Notes: generated from the letters alone by a model not told the origin. 64,000 nucleotides of DNA from Streptomyces violaceusniger (GCA_005405945.1 BJHW01000002.1:1612001-1676000), one strand, 5' to 3'; shown: positions 37,040 to 46,381, counted from the first letter of the stretch. Numbers and translations: made by a program.

Positions 37040-38886
37040 GTACGGGGGTACCACCCAAGAGCGGGCCCGGTCGCGGCGTTCCGGCGCCCGCCGGGCCCCA
37101 CGAGGCAGGGGCCCATGACTGCTCCACGAGGAGGCCGGGGGCGACCGGTGCCGCGCCGCCCACGTCACGCCTCGACGACTCGGTTCGGTCACGGGCCGCA
37201 TGCGCCGAAGCGCTGCTCGGTGATCCGGCCGAGCCAGGCAATCCGACCGGCTACCAAGCGCTGCTCGCCGCGGACCGGTCCGCCGTCCCACCTGCCGAGG
37301 CTGAGGCAGCCCTCGACGGTTTCGGCATCAACGCGGAGTTCGTACCGCGTGAGTTGGGCGGCAGGTTTGATTCGGCCGAGGGGCTGTTGCGTGTGCTCCG
37401 GCCAGTGTTCCGCAGGGACACGGCTTTGGGGTTGGGCCATGGCCTCACCACGTTCACAGCTGCGTCCGCCGTGTGGCTGTCCGGCAGCACTGAGCAGCGC
37501 ACCAGCCTCGCCGGGCGGCTGCTGTCGGGATCGAAGGCGACTGTCGCCACATATGAGACGGCGCAAGCCAACGATTACGTACGCGGTCGTATCTCGGTGG
37601 TGCCCGGCCCCGGCGACACCTGGACAGCCACCGGGCTCAAGCCCGTGGTCATCAACCTGCGCCGTGCGGACGCCCTCGTCCTGTTCTGCCATACCCCCGC
37701 ACGGCATGGCGGTAGCAGCCATCGCGCGCTGCTGCTTGACCCTCACCGGCTGCCTGCCACGCGCTACCGGGCCATCGTCCGGCCAGCGCCCGAAAGGGCG
37801 GGCCTGCGAGCCTACGTCGGTGCTGGAGCGTGGCTCGATGACTGTCCCGTGCCGTGTGACGCCTTGCTGGGGCCACCGGGCAGCGGCATGGCCACGGCAC
37901 TGCGAACCGCTCACATCAGCCGGGCGCTGACGGCCGCCCTGGTGGTCGCGGCCCTCGACACGGCCCTTCGCGCCGCCGTCCACGCATATTGTGCCGAGAG
38001 GTCCGGGGCGGGCAGGAAGGCACAGAACGACCCCGGCTCCGCAGCGCGGGTCCTCGTCGGAGCCCTCGTCGATCTGCTGCTGTACGACAGCTTCGCTGTA
38101 ACCACCACCCGGGCCCTGCAGCTGAGGCCCGCTGAAGCAGGCGTCCACGCGGCGGCGGTCACATCACTGATGCCCACGGTCTTCATCGACACCATGAACG
38201 GCCTCGCGACCGTCCTGGGCGCACGGCTCCACGCCGACGGGGGTGCCGTAGGGGCCTACCGCAAGTTCCTCAGGGATGTCCCCCTCATGACCGTGGGCCA
38301 CGTCGGCACCGCCGCCGCCCGGTCGACGCTCATCCCTCAGCTGAAGCGGCTCGCACATGCCTCCTGGTGTGCGTGGCAAGAGGCGCCTGCCGGGCTGTTC
38401 CGGCCGGGTGCCGCACTTCCGCCGTTCCCGTACGGCGAGCTGGCCCTGGCGGGCGGCACCGACAGTCTCAGCGGCACCATCGCGGTGGCGGCCGCCGCGC
38501 CGCACGGGCGAGGTCTGGTCGAGCGGAACCTTCACGGCCTGGCCGAGGGTATGACCGCCGAACTCCGGGATCTGCGCACCCGGGTGCTGGCGCTTCCTTC
38601 GCCTGCACCGGGCAGCGCGGCGAGCCCGGCATGGTGCGGGCTCGCCGACCGCTATGCGTGGGTGTTGGCCGCCGCGGCCGTCCTCGGTGTGTGGCGTCAT
38701 CAAACCACCGGTTTCCTCGCCGACCCGGCGTGGGCGACGCTCGCGCTGCACCGCATCGCCCGGCGGCTCGGCATCCGGACGACGGACCCGCCGCCGGAGT
38801 GTGCGTCCCGCATCCATCAGGAGATCCTCGCCCGCTTCACCGAGCGACGCGGCTACGACCTGTACGCCACCCCGCTCGCCGGCTGA
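37036..38886 (+). CDS. Acyl-CoA dehydrogenase-like protein
   Basis: 616 residues from a GTG that overlaps the LAL stop. Segments typical of the acyl-CoA dehydrogenase fold: LDGFGINAEFVPRELGGRFD, LGLGHGLTTFTAASAVWL, ATVATYETAQANDYVRG, then the helical C-terminal domain TAHISRALTAALVVAALDTA. It is longer than a usual ACAD (about 380), with an extra C-terminal region of unknown fold. It may dehydrogenate a carrier- or CoA-bound acyl chain for the polyketide, but I cannot confirm the catalytic glutamate by eye. The coupling to the regulator is unusual. Confidence 0.7.
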   Translation: MSTGVPPKSGPGRGVPAPAGPHEAGAHDCSTRRPGATGAAPPTSRLDDSVRSRAACAEALLGDPAEPGNPTGYQALLAADRSAVPPAEAEAALDGFGINAEFVPRELGGRFDSAEGLLRVLRPVFRRDTALGLGHGLTTFTAASAVWLSGSTEQRTSLAGRLLSGSKATVATYETAQANDYVRGRISVVPGPGDTWTATGLKPVVINLRRADALVLFCHTPARHGGSSHRALLLDPHRLPATRYRAIVRPAPERAGLRAYVGAGAWLDDCPVPCDALLGPPGSGMATALRTAHISRALTAALVVAALDTALRAAVHAYCAERSGAGRKAQNDPGSAARVLVGALVDLLLYDSFAVTTTRALQLRPAEAGVHAAAVTSLMPTVFIDTMNGLATVLGARLHADGGAVGAYRKFLRDVPLMTVGHVGTAAARSTLIPQLKRLAHASWCAWQEAPAGLFRPGAALPPFPYGELALAGGTDSLSGTIAVAAAAPHGRGLVERNLHGLAEGMTAELRDLRTRVLALPSPAPGSAASPAWCGLADRYAWVLAAAAVLGVWRHQTTGFLADPAWATLALHRIARRLGIRTTDPPPECASRIHQEILARFTERRGYDLYATPLAG

Positions 38887-38896
38887 TGTGTCACCC

Positions 38897-39748
38897 ATGC
38901 TGAGTCGGCCGATCGCTGTGGCTCCCGACGGACGGGACTGGGCCGCCGTACGCGCGGACCTGTCAGCGCACGGCAACGCTACGGTGTACGGGCAATTGGC
39001 GGCATGGCAGCCGGACGGCGAGCACAGCCCGGCCTTGAGGGCGGTGCTCGGCCGTGACTGGCCGCGCGGCCGCGTCGTGGAGCACGCTCCCAGCCGTCAC
39101 CGGTACATCGCCTCACGCCTCCTGCTCAAGCACACAGCGGCGGCAGCGCTGCGCGCCGAGGCGGCTGACCTGGAGATTGCCTACGGGCTGACCGGACGCC
39201 CCTCGGTGCGGGGCTGCGACCAGATCGACATCAGCCTCAGCCACACCGACACCTTGCTCTTGGTGGGCCTGACCAGCCGTGGCCGGATCGGTGTGGACGC
39301 CGAACGCGCCGATCGGCGGCTCTACGGACTGAGCATGGCCCGCAGCATCTGCACTCCAGGAGAGCTGACCGCTCTCGACACGCTGCCGGAGGAGGAACGC
39401 AACGACAGGCTGGTCTGCCTATGGACGCTGAAAGAGGCGTACACCAAGGCGATCGGCCAGGGCCTGCGGTTCCCGTTCACCGCGTTCGGCTTCGAGCTCG
39501 GACCACTGCCGGGGGGCACGGGCCATTCGGAGTGCCGACCCGTACGTCTCTGCCGGCCCGACGGGACGCCAGCAGGGGGCGCTGCTTGGTCTTTCCGTAC
39601 GGACGTTCTACACGTCGGCGATGTGGCGTTTCGTGTGAGCGCCGCGGTCCGGGACGCCGGTCTCGGCCGCAGCGCGGACATCGACGCCGCCACCATGCTC
39701 GACTCCGAGATCTTCGCCGCCGTCAGCGAAGCCCTGGCGGGGCCATAA
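38897..39748 (+). CDS. Sfp-type 4'-phosphopantetheinyl transferase
   Basis: 283 residues. Magnesium/CoA motifs RIGVDAERADRRL (GxDxE) and LWTLKEAYTKAIGQGL (WxxKExxxK), with DISLSHTDTLLLVGL and RLLLKHTAAAALRAE upstream. It attaches phosphopantetheine to carrier domains, here the ACPs of the adjacent PKS. Two possible starts, GTG at 38888 and ATG at 38897; the ATG is used. It closely follows the ACAD-like gene in the same series. Confidence 0.92.
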   Translation: MLSRPIAVAPDGRDWAAVRADLSAHGNATVYGQLAAWQPDGEHSPALRAVLGRDWPRGRVVEHAPSRHRYIASRLLLKHTAAAALRAEAADLEIAYGLTGRPSVRGCDQIDISLSHTDTLLLVGLTSRGRIGVDAERADRRLYGLSMARSICTPGELTALDTLPEEERNDRLVCLWTLKEAYTKAIGQGLRFPFTAFGFELGPLPGGTGHSECRPVRLCRPDGTPAGGAAWSFRTDVLHVGDVAFRVSAAVRDAGLGRSADIDAATMLDSEIFAAVSEALAGP

Positions 39749-39811
39749 GACCCTCCCGGGCGCCATTCACGCCGTACGGCATCGTACCCGGGTCCGGCTC
39801 GTTGACCGGGT

Positions 39812-40339
39812 ATGAGCACTGCGGATGAACGAGTGGCGGAACGCCTTGCCCAGGCGTTCCGCATGAGCGACGAGACCTGGTGCAGGCACGCCAACCCCTG
39901 GAGCGTGTGGACGCGCTTCGCCGCACTGCCCGCGCTGGTCGTCGCGGTGTGGAGCCGAGATTGGATCGGCTGGTGGTCACTGGTGCCCGTCAGCCTGGTC
40001 GTCGTCTGGCTATGGGCGAACGTCCGAATCTTCAGGCCCGTCGATCCTCCGCCACGGCAGTGGACCGCCAAGGGCATCTACGGAGAGCGGATCTGGCTGC
40101 GCGAACGGCCCCGGGTACCTGAGTGGCACCTGCGGATCCTGCGACTGCTGGCCCTGCTGGGCCCGGTCGGCGGCGGCTTCCTGGTGTGGGGTTTGGTGGC
40201 GCTCGACCTCTGGCCGGCGGTGCTGGGATGCACCGTCGTCGTGCTCGCCCAGCTGTGGCGCATCGACCACTTCGGCTGGATCTACGACCTGGCCGCCCTG
40301 GCCGCGGACGAGACGGCGGAGGAGCACGCCAGGCAGTAG
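39812..40339 (+). CDS. Small membrane protein, family unknown
   Basis: 175 residues. A soluble N-terminus (DERVAERLAQAFRMSDETWC) is followed by two close hydrophobic helices (LPALVVAVW, WWSLVPVSLVVVWLWANVRI) and two more after a charged loop (LLALLGPVGGGFLVWGLVAL, PAVLGCTVVVLAQLWRI). Resembles small actinobacterial DUF6653-like proteins, but I am not sure. Role in the cluster unknown. Confidence 0.7.
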   Translation: MSTADERVAERLAQAFRMSDETWCRHANPWSVWTRFAALPALVVAVWSRDWIGWWSLVPVSLVVVWLWANVRIFRPVDPPPRQWTAKGIYGERIWLRERPRVPEWHLRILRLLALLGPVGGGFLVWGLVALDLWPAVLGCTVVVLAQLWRIDHFGWIYDLAALAADETAEEHARQ

Positions 40340-40466
40340 AACCCCCAGATTCCCGGCACCCGGGGACACCGGGGGGCGATGCTGGGGGAGAACCCCGGTG
40401 TCCGTCCCGGCGGCGCGAGCGAGGCTCAAGGGCGTTGAACAGCGTCCACTTCCACCGAGGGGCCCC

Positions 40467-40970
40467 ATGACAACGCCGCACGACGAGAAGCCGTCGACTC
40501 CGGGACTCACGGAGGGCGAGCGGGACTATGTGAACCGTGTCGCCGAGCACTACCGGGACACCGACAAGATGGCCTGGGAGCACGGCTTCGTCATCGGCTG
40601 GATGATGATCTGTGACCCGGTCGAGCAGTCGGCCCACCAGCTGTGCGAGACACTCGGCGTGAGCCGAGAGGCCGTCGATCACATCGACAAGCTCCTCGTA
40701 CCACCGGGGGTGCTCACGCGCAACGAGCTGCCCGACGGCGAGTACACGCTCGCGATGAGCGTCGATGTCTGGCCCAAGACCGTTCAGCACTCCATGCTCG
40801 CTCTGCCGTCCTTCCATTCCGTCATGGAGCACGGTCTGAAAGTCCTCGCCGACGCGCCGGAGGAGCGGCGCCGCAGGGTCGCCAACATGGAACGGTTCTT
40901 CCGCTACCTCGGCGAGGAGCTGCCCGCGGTCTTCGACCGGTACGAGCCCTCGCCCTCTGCCACGTCCTGA
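40467..40970 (+). CDS. GbsR/MarR-like protein, tandem copy 1
   Basis: 167 residues: LTEGERDYVNRVAEHYRDTD, WMMICDPVEQSAHQLCETLG, VSREAVDHIDKLLVPPGVL, then VANMERFFRYLGEELPAVFD. The CDPxEQS...LGVSR layout is that of actinobacterial GbsR/MarR regulators, although the wing (RNELPDGEYTL) lacks the basic residues seen in the homologue at 29.9 kb (PGSRRDHYRF). About 94 bp before a close paralogue. It could be a DNA-binding regulator or a derived protein with another function. Confidence 0.72.
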   Translation: MTTPHDEKPSTPGLTEGERDYVNRVAEHYRDTDKMAWEHGFVIGWMMICDPVEQSAHQLCETLGVSREAVDHIDKLLVPPGVLTRNELPDGEYTLAMSVDVWPKTVQHSMLALPSFHSVMEHGLKVLADAPEERRRRVANMERFFRYLGEELPAVFDRYEPSPSATS

Positions 40971-41064
40971 ACCAGCCACGCCGGCGGTACCGCACGCTCC
41001 CGGCCGCACCCGGCACGGCACCGCACGCCTTCAACGCCCTTGTACGACAGGAGAGGACTCACCC

Positions 41065-41565
41065 ATGACCACGGAGACCGATCAGCCGCCGTCGACCCCG
41101 GGTCTGACCGAGGACGAGCGCAGCTTCGTCCACCAAGTCGCCCAGCACTACCGGAACACGGACAACATGGCCTGGAACTACGGCTATGTTTTCGGCTACT
41201 TGATGATCTGCGACCCGGTCGAGCAGCGCGTCAGCCAGATCGTCGAGGCACTGGGGGTGACCCGGGACGACGTCGACCACGTGGCGAAACTGCTCGTCAC
41301 CCCGGGCGTCTTCGAAAAGCGCGAGGAGCCGGGCAGCGACGACTACTGGATGTGGCTGCCGGAGCACAACTGGCCCAAGGCCGTTCGCTATTCGCTCGTC
41401 AACGTCCCCAAGTTCCACGACGTCCTCAAGCGCGGTCTGGAGGTCCTGGAGGGCGCTTCCGCCGAACGCCGCGAGCGGCTCGTCAGGCTGGAGCATCTCT
41501 ACAGCCACCTGGCCGTTGAGATCCCCGCGGTCTTCGACCGGTTTGAGCGGGCGGCGGCCAAGTAG
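41065..41565 (+). CDS. GbsR/MarR-like protein, tandem copy 2
   Basis: 166 residues with the same segments as the preceding gene: LTEDERSFVHQVAQHYRNTD, YLMICDPVEQRVSQIVEALG, VTRDDVDHVAKLLVTPGVF, LEHLYSHLAVEIPAVFDRFE. Its wing (EKREEPGSDDYWMWLP) is strongly acidic, unlike a DNA-binding wing. Ribosome site GGAGAGG before the ATG. The pair arose by tandem duplication and has diverged clearly. Confidence 0.72.
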   Translation: MTTETDQPPSTPGLTEDERSFVHQVAQHYRNTDNMAWNYGYVFGYLMICDPVEQRVSQIVEALGVTRDDVDHVAKLLVTPGVFEKREEPGSDDYWMWLPEHNWPKAVRYSLVNVPKFHDVLKRGLEVLEGASAERRERLVRLEHLYSHLAVEIPAVFDRFERAAAK

Positions 41566-41644
41566 CGAGCGGAAGCGAAGCCCAAGTGACCACCACGCCC
41601 AGCGGCGTCGCCCCGGGGTGCGGACACGGAGGGGACACGATCAC

Positions 41645-43066
41645 ATGAATCAGGAGGGCGTCACAGCCCACCCGCTCACCACGACGCCTCGGCTGCGGCC
41701 CGAACACCTCGGATCGGCCGCGTTCCGGCGCGATCACGGGGTGCGCTATGCCTACGTGGTCGGCTCGATGTTCAAGGGCACGGCATCCCAGGACATGGTC
41801 GTACGGATGGCCCGCGCCGGGCTGCTCGCGTACTTCGGCACCGGTGGGCTGCGCACCGATCGAGTCGAATCGGTGATTCGGGCCCTGGACGCCACCTTGG
41901 GCACCGACCGTGCGTACGGGATGAACCTGCTCTCCTCTCCTGGCGCGCCGCGCAAGGAGGAGGCGCTGGTCGACCTCCTCCTCGCGCACCGCGTCCCCCG
42001 CGTGGAAGCGGCCGCGTTCATCCAGATGTCGCCCGCCCTTGTCCGCTATCGCATCACCGGCCTCGGCGAGACCTCGCACGGTGAGGTGGCCGTGCCCCAC
42101 AAGGTACTCGGCAAGGTCTCCCGGCCCGAGACAGCCGAGGCGTTCATGAGCCCGCCGCCACCCGCCGTCGTCCAGGACCTGCTGCACGCCGGGCGCATCA
42201 GCGCGCGCGAGGCGGAGCTGGCCGCCCGTGTCACCATGGCCGACGACATCTGCGTCGAGGCCGACTCGGGCGGCCATACCGACCAGCGGCCCCTGATCAC
42301 CCTCCTGCCTGACATGTTGAGGGTGCGGGAGCGTGTGGCGGCGGAGCGCTTTCCCGCCGCCCGGGGCGTGCGCATTGGCGTCGCGGGCGGTATCGGCACT
42401 CCCGAAGCGGTGGCCGCTGCGTTCATGATGAACGCCGACTTCGTGCTCACCGGCAGCATCAACCAGTGCACCGTCGAGGCGGGCACGAGCGATGCCGCGA
42501 AGGACATGCTCCAGCAGGCGGGTGTACAGGACACCGCGATCGTGCCTGCCGGGGACATGCTGGAGATCGGCGCCAAGGCGCAGGTGCTGCGCAAGGGCCT
42601 GCTGTTCCCGACCCGCGCCAACAAGCTGTACGAGCTGACGCTGCGGCACGGCTCCCTCGAAGAGCTCGATGACAGAACCGCCCGGCAGATCCAGGACAAG
42701 TACTTCCGCCGCACCTTCGACGAGGTGTGGAGGGAAACCGCCGAGTATCTGCGGCGCACCGATCCGGACCAACTGGCGGCCGCTGAGCGGGACCCGAAAC
42801 TCCGGATGATCCTGACCTTCAAATGGTACTTCGTGCACTCCGCCCGGCTCGCGATGAACGGCTCGGTGGAACAACGCGTGGACTACCAGATCCCCTGCGG
42901 ACCCGCGCTGGGAGCTCTCAACAGTCTGTTGCGCGGCACTTCCCGGGAGGACTGGCGGGCCCGGCATGTCGACGACTTGGCCGAACTCCTCATGAACGGC
43001 GCCGCGCGGCTGTGGCAGGAACGGCTCGATGAGGCCGCCACACGGCTGAACGGTCTTGCCCCCTAG
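41645..43066 (+). CDS. Trans-acting enoyl reductase, PfaD/FabD-ER type
   Basis: 473 residues of the flavin-dependent PfaD-like enoyl reductases found in trans-AT PKS and polyunsaturated fatty acid systems. Landmarks: LGSAAFRRDHGVRYAYVVGS, FGTGGLRTDRVESVIRAL, VEAAAFIQMSPALVRYR, DDICVEADSGGHTDQRP, IGVAGGIGTPEAVAAAFMMN, and the C-terminal MNGSVEQRVDYQIPCGPALG. It would reduce enoyl intermediates on the AT-less PKS modules, which have no integrated ER in the visible part. Frame intact. Confidence 0.93.
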   Translation: MNQEGVTAHPLTTTPRLRPEHLGSAAFRRDHGVRYAYVVGSMFKGTASQDMVVRMARAGLLAYFGTGGLRTDRVESVIRALDATLGTDRAYGMNLLSSPGAPRKEEALVDLLLAHRVPRVEAAAFIQMSPALVRYRITGLGETSHGEVAVPHKVLGKVSRPETAEAFMSPPPPAVVQDLLHAGRISAREAELAARVTMADDICVEADSGGHTDQRPLITLLPDMLRVRERVAAERFPAARGVRIGVAGGIGTPEAVAAAFMMNADFVLTGSINQCTVEAGTSDAAKDMLQQAGVQDTAIVPAGDMLEIGAKAQVLRKGLLFPTRANKLYELTLRHGSLEELDDRTARQIQDKYFRRTFDEVWRETAEYLRRTDPDQLAAAERDPKLRMILTFKWYFVHSARLAMNGSVEQRVDYQIPCGPALGALNSLLRGTSREDWRARHVDDLAELLMNGAARLWQERLDEAATRLNGLAP

Positions 43067-43102
43067 CACCTTCCACACGTTTCCCTGGAGGGATCAATCG
43101 AG

Positions 43103-43756
43103 ATGCCCGCCAACCACCGCCGGCGATACCAGACGTACCTGCTCTACCTGGCCGGATGCCTGGTGTTCGCGAGTGGGGCATACCTGTTCATCCACGCGGA
43201 CCTCGGTACTGACCCGCTCGATGTGTTCGCGCTCGGCCTGAAGGAGCACATCACCATCACCGTGGGCCTCGCCCAGGCCGGAGTGGCCGTGCTCTGCCTC
43301 GGGGGCGAGGCATTGTGGAACCGCAGGCGGCCATTGCTGGCTCCCATGTTCACCTTCTTCTTCTGCGGCAGCGTCATCGACGTCCTTCTGTGGGCGGATC
43401 CGGGGCGATGGATGAAGATCGGCTCACCAGCCCTCGTCGCGCTGGCAACCCTCCTGTGCGCCTACGGATCCGCGCTCATCATCATGAGTGATTTCGGGGT
43501 CCGGCCCATCGACGTACTCGCCATCGCCATGGTGCACAAGTGGCGCTGGCCGTTCTGGTGTGCCAAGGGACTCATCGAAGTCGGTCTGATGACGATCGGC
43601 TTCGTCCTCGGTGGGCCTGTCGGCATCGGCACCGTGTGCTTCCTCGCCGGGGTCGACCTGCTCATCCAGCCCTTCATCCGGACGAACGTCCGCTACCTGA
43701 GGCTGCCGAACCTCGGGTTTCCCGAGCGCGCACCCCAACCCGACTCCTCCGCATAG
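43103..43756 (+). CDS. YczE/YitT-like integral membrane protein
   Basis: 217 residues, about five membrane segments: YLLYLAGCLVFASGAYLFIH, the conserved ADLGTDPLDVFALGL, a second copy of that motif MSDFGVRPIDVLAIAM, and GLIEVGLMTIGFVLGGPVGI, GTVCFLAGVDLLIQPF. The repeated GxxPxDV motif is characteristic of the YczE group. In Bacillus, yczE lies beside the PPTase gene sfp and is linked to nonribosomal peptide production; here the same pair occurs in one operon. Mechanism unknown. Confidence 0.83.
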   Translation: MPANHRRRYQTYLLYLAGCLVFASGAYLFIHADLGTDPLDVFALGLKEHITITVGLAQAGVAVLCLGGEALWNRRRPLLAPMFTFFFCGSVIDVLLWADPGRWMKIGSPALVALATLLCAYGSALIIMSDFGVRPIDVLAIAMVHKWRWPFWCAKGLIEVGLMTIGFVLGGPVGIGTVCFLAGVDLLIQPFIRTNVRYLRLPNLGFPERAPQPDSSA

Positions 43757-43793
43757 CCACAGGGCCGCTTCCACTCCCACAGAAGGGTTCGAT

Positions 43794-44669
43794 GTGACGG
43801 TCATCCATGTGTTCCCCGGCCAGGGCGCGCACCGCGTGGGCATGGGGAAGGAGCTCTTCGCGAGCTATCCGCACCTCGTACGGCAGGCTGACGCCGTCCT
43901 GGGTTACTCCATCGACGAGTTGTGCCTGCGGGGGCCCGAGAGTCGGCTCTCCGACACCCGGTACACGCAGTGCGCCATGTACACGGTGGGCGCCCTGGCG
44001 TACATCGACCGGATACGGACGACCGGCGAGCTCCCGGACTACGTGGCCGGACACAGCCTCGGCGAGTACGTCGCCTTGTTCGCGGCCGGCGCCTTCGACT
44101 TCGTCACCGGCGTCGAACTCGTCGCCAAGCGAGCCGCGTTGATGGCCGACGTGGGCCCAGGCGCCATGGCGGCCGTGCTCGGCATCACCGCCGACCAGGT
44201 GCGGGCCGTCCTGGCCCGGGACGGCGGACCGCAGGTCGACATCGCCAACCTCAACGCCCCCGAACAGACCGTTGTCTCCGGGCCACCCGAGGACATCGCC
44301 GCAGCCGTGTCCCTGCTCAAGGCGGAGACCAGGGGAGCCGTCGTTCCGCTGAAGGTGAGCGGAGCCTTCCACGCATGGCCGATGGCCCCCGCCGCCAAGG
44401 AGTTCGAGCGCTTCCTGGCGGGCTACCGTTTCGCACCGTTACGGATTCCGGTCGTCTCCAACGCCACTGCCCGCCTCTACGAGGACGCCGAGATCGAGGC
44501 ACTGCTGGTGCGCCAGCTGACCAGCCCTGTGCGGTGGACCGAATCGGTCGGCTTTCTGCTGGACCAGCCGGAGCCGGAATTCCACGAACTCGGCCCCGGC
44601 CAGGTGCTCACCGGCCTGATCAGCGAGATCCGCGCGAAACGCCCGGTGCCCGCCGGCATGGCGAGCTAA
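43794..44669 (+). CDS. Stand-alone acyltransferase (trans-AT, malonyl type)
   Basis: 291 residues from a GTG start with GAAGG upstream. FabD-like fold: IHVFPGQGAHRVGMGKELF, nucleophile Ser in AGHSLGEYVALFAAG, PEQTVVSG, catalytic His in VSGAFHAWPM, and HELGPGQVLTGL. It loads extender units onto the ACPs of PKS modules that lack AT domains. The residues around the active sites resemble malonyl-specific trans-ATs; no hydrolase signature stands out. Only one AT gene is visible. Confidence 0.92.
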   Translation: MTVIHVFPGQGAHRVGMGKELFASYPHLVRQADAVLGYSIDELCLRGPESRLSDTRYTQCAMYTVGALAYIDRIRTTGELPDYVAGHSLGEYVALFAAGAFDFVTGVELVAKRAALMADVGPGAMAAVLGITADQVRAVLARDGGPQVDIANLNAPEQTVVSGPPEDIAAAVSLLKAETRGAVVPLKVSGAFHAWPMAPAAKEFERFLAGYRFAPLRIPVVSNATARLYEDAEIEALLVRQLTSPVRWTESVGFLLDQPEPEFHELGPGQVLTGLISEIRAKRPVPAGMAS

Positions 44670-44698
44670 CCCCGGAAGGGCGGAAAGGACGGAAAGGA

Positions 44699-46381
44699 AT
44701 GTCATCCACCCCTGCGAGCCGGATCCGTGTGACGGGCGACGCCGTCGAGGCGTTCGCACGGGCCAGCGGAGACCACAGCCCGTTGCACATGGACGAGGAG
44801 TACGCGCGGCGCACGTCCTTCGGGCAGCGTGTGGTGCACGGCGCACTGGGCGTGCTCTACGCGCTGGCCACCCTGCCGGAGCCGGACGACGGCCAGGTGC
44901 CGGTCGCCCTTCAGGCCCGCTTTCACGCACCCCTCTTCATCGGCCAGGACTACATTGCCGTGACCGAACCGGGGGTCACTGAGGCACGGGTGCGGATCCT
45001 GGACGGCGCCCGCCCTCTTCTCGACGTCGAACTCACCTACGGCAGACGCTGCTCCGGGCTGTTGTCGACCATCGACGCCGCACCAGGACGCCGGACCGAG
45101 GCCGCCGTCCATAGCTTGGACGACCTCGCTCCGGGCGCACTGTCCGGTGTCGTGTACGACCCCGACGAGGCCGCGTACCGCAGACTTCTCGAATTCTTGG
45201 GCATATCCGCCGCGTACATCACCGTCGAAATGGCCGGACTACTGGGTTGGGCCAGCTACCTGGTCGGTATGGAGGCACCGGGACGCAGCGCACTCGCCTC
45301 CCGATATGCGATCGAACTCGTCGATGGCGACCAGGCAAACCAGTCGTCAGCGCGTGCCGACATCGCCGCCGTGGATCGTCGGTTCGGTCGCGTGGAGCTC
45401 GCCGCGCGAGTCAGTGGGCCAGGACTGGCCGGCAGGGTTGAAGCCGAGGCCATGGTGCGTGCCGAGGCCCCGCAGCCCGAACCGGGCCGGGTTGCCGAGC
45501 AGTTGGGTGGGCCCGGGACGGCGCTCGGCAAACGGGTGGCCCTCGTCGTGGGCGCAAGCCGTGGCCTGGGGGCCGCGCTCACCCAGGCGCTCGTGTCGCA
45601 GGGTGCCACTGTGTACGGAGGCTTCCACCGGAGCCGCGAACAGGCCGAGGCGGTGCGCGCCGGTCTCGGCGAGGCGGGGGCGCGGCTGCACCTGCTACAG
45701 GGAGACTGGTCCGACCCCCAGTGGTGTGCCGTCGCACGTGAGCGCATCCTGAGGGAACAGGGGCGGCTCGACCTGCTGGTGCTCAGCGCCTGCCCGCCCG
45801 TCAACGCCCTGGGGCTGGACGCGGCCGCGGCCGACCGTGTCACCGCATACGTCACGGACAGCCTCGCCCTGACGCAGGGGCCGCTCGTGTGCTTCGCCAA
45901 GGACATCGCCGCCGCTCAGGGGTGGGTGGTGGCCGTGTCCTCGCAGTGGGTCACCGAGCCACCCGCAGGCCGATCCCATTACGTCACCGCCAAGGCAGCC
46001 GTCGAGGGGCTCATGCACGGAGCTGCCGTCGAGTACCCGTCGGCGACGTTCCTGATCGCCCGGCCGCCCCGGTTGGCCACCTCCCTGTCGGGGGGCATCG
46101 CCGGCCAGGGCGCGGGCGAACCGGTGGAACCCATCGCGGCCGCGCTCATACGCCGCATCCTGGACGGGGCCGAGCCAGGCCAGGCGCACCTGCTGGACAG
46201 CTTCGACCATGTGCGGGCCGACGGGGCGGGGCCACCGGAGCGCACTCGGCACCCATGTCCGCCGACCGGGAGGCCGCGTCGCCGGGGCAGGAACGGTCCG
46301 TCGAGGAGGATGGGCGCGGCCAGGGCCCCGCCTTGGTCACCGCGGCCACCTTCACCGCCGACCCGCTGCTGCCCGTCCTGA
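44699..46381 (+). CDS. MaoC-like hydratase/SDR fusion protein
   Basis: Residues 1-125 are a hot-dog R-hydratase: FARASGDHSPLHMDEEYA and FGQRVVHGALGV, with Asp and His of the MaoC motif. Residues 130-280 look like a second hot-dog without the motif (LLGWASYLVGMEAPGRSAL). Residues 285-510 are an SDR: VALVVGASRGLGAALTQAL, then GRSHYVTAKAAVEGLMHG with YxxxK. In this frame it runs to 46381, overlapping the FkbH frame by 127 bp, which is unusual. Adding one G in the run near 46228 would instead join it to FkbH as one polypeptide; FkbH's ATG at 46255 has no ribosome site. Dehydration and ketoreduction in trans, or starter processing, are possible roles. Confidence 0.8.
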   Translation: MSSTPASRIRVTGDAVEAFARASGDHSPLHMDEEYARRTSFGQRVVHGALGVLYALATLPEPDDGQVPVALQARFHAPLFIGQDYIAVTEPGVTEARVRILDGARPLLDVELTYGRRCSGLLSTIDAAPGRRTEAAVHSLDDLAPGALSGVVYDPDEAAYRRLLEFLGISAAYITVEMAGLLGWASYLVGMEAPGRSALASRYAIELVDGDQANQSSARADIAAVDRRFGRVELAARVSGPGLAGRVEAEAMVRAEAPQPEPGRVAEQLGGPGTALGKRVALVVGASRGLGAALTQALVSQGATVYGGFHRSREQAEAVRAGLGEAGARLHLLQGDWSDPQWCAVARERILREQGRLDLLVLSACPPVNALGLDAAAADRVTAYVTDSLALTQGPLVCFAKDIAAAQGWVVAVSSQWVTEPPAGRSHYVTAKAAVEGLMHGAAVEYPSATFLIARPPRLATSLSGGIAGQGAGEPVEPIAAALIRRILDGAEPGQAHLLDSFDHVRADGAGPPERTRHPCPPTGRPRRRGRNGPSRRMGAARAPPWSPRPPSPPTRCCPS

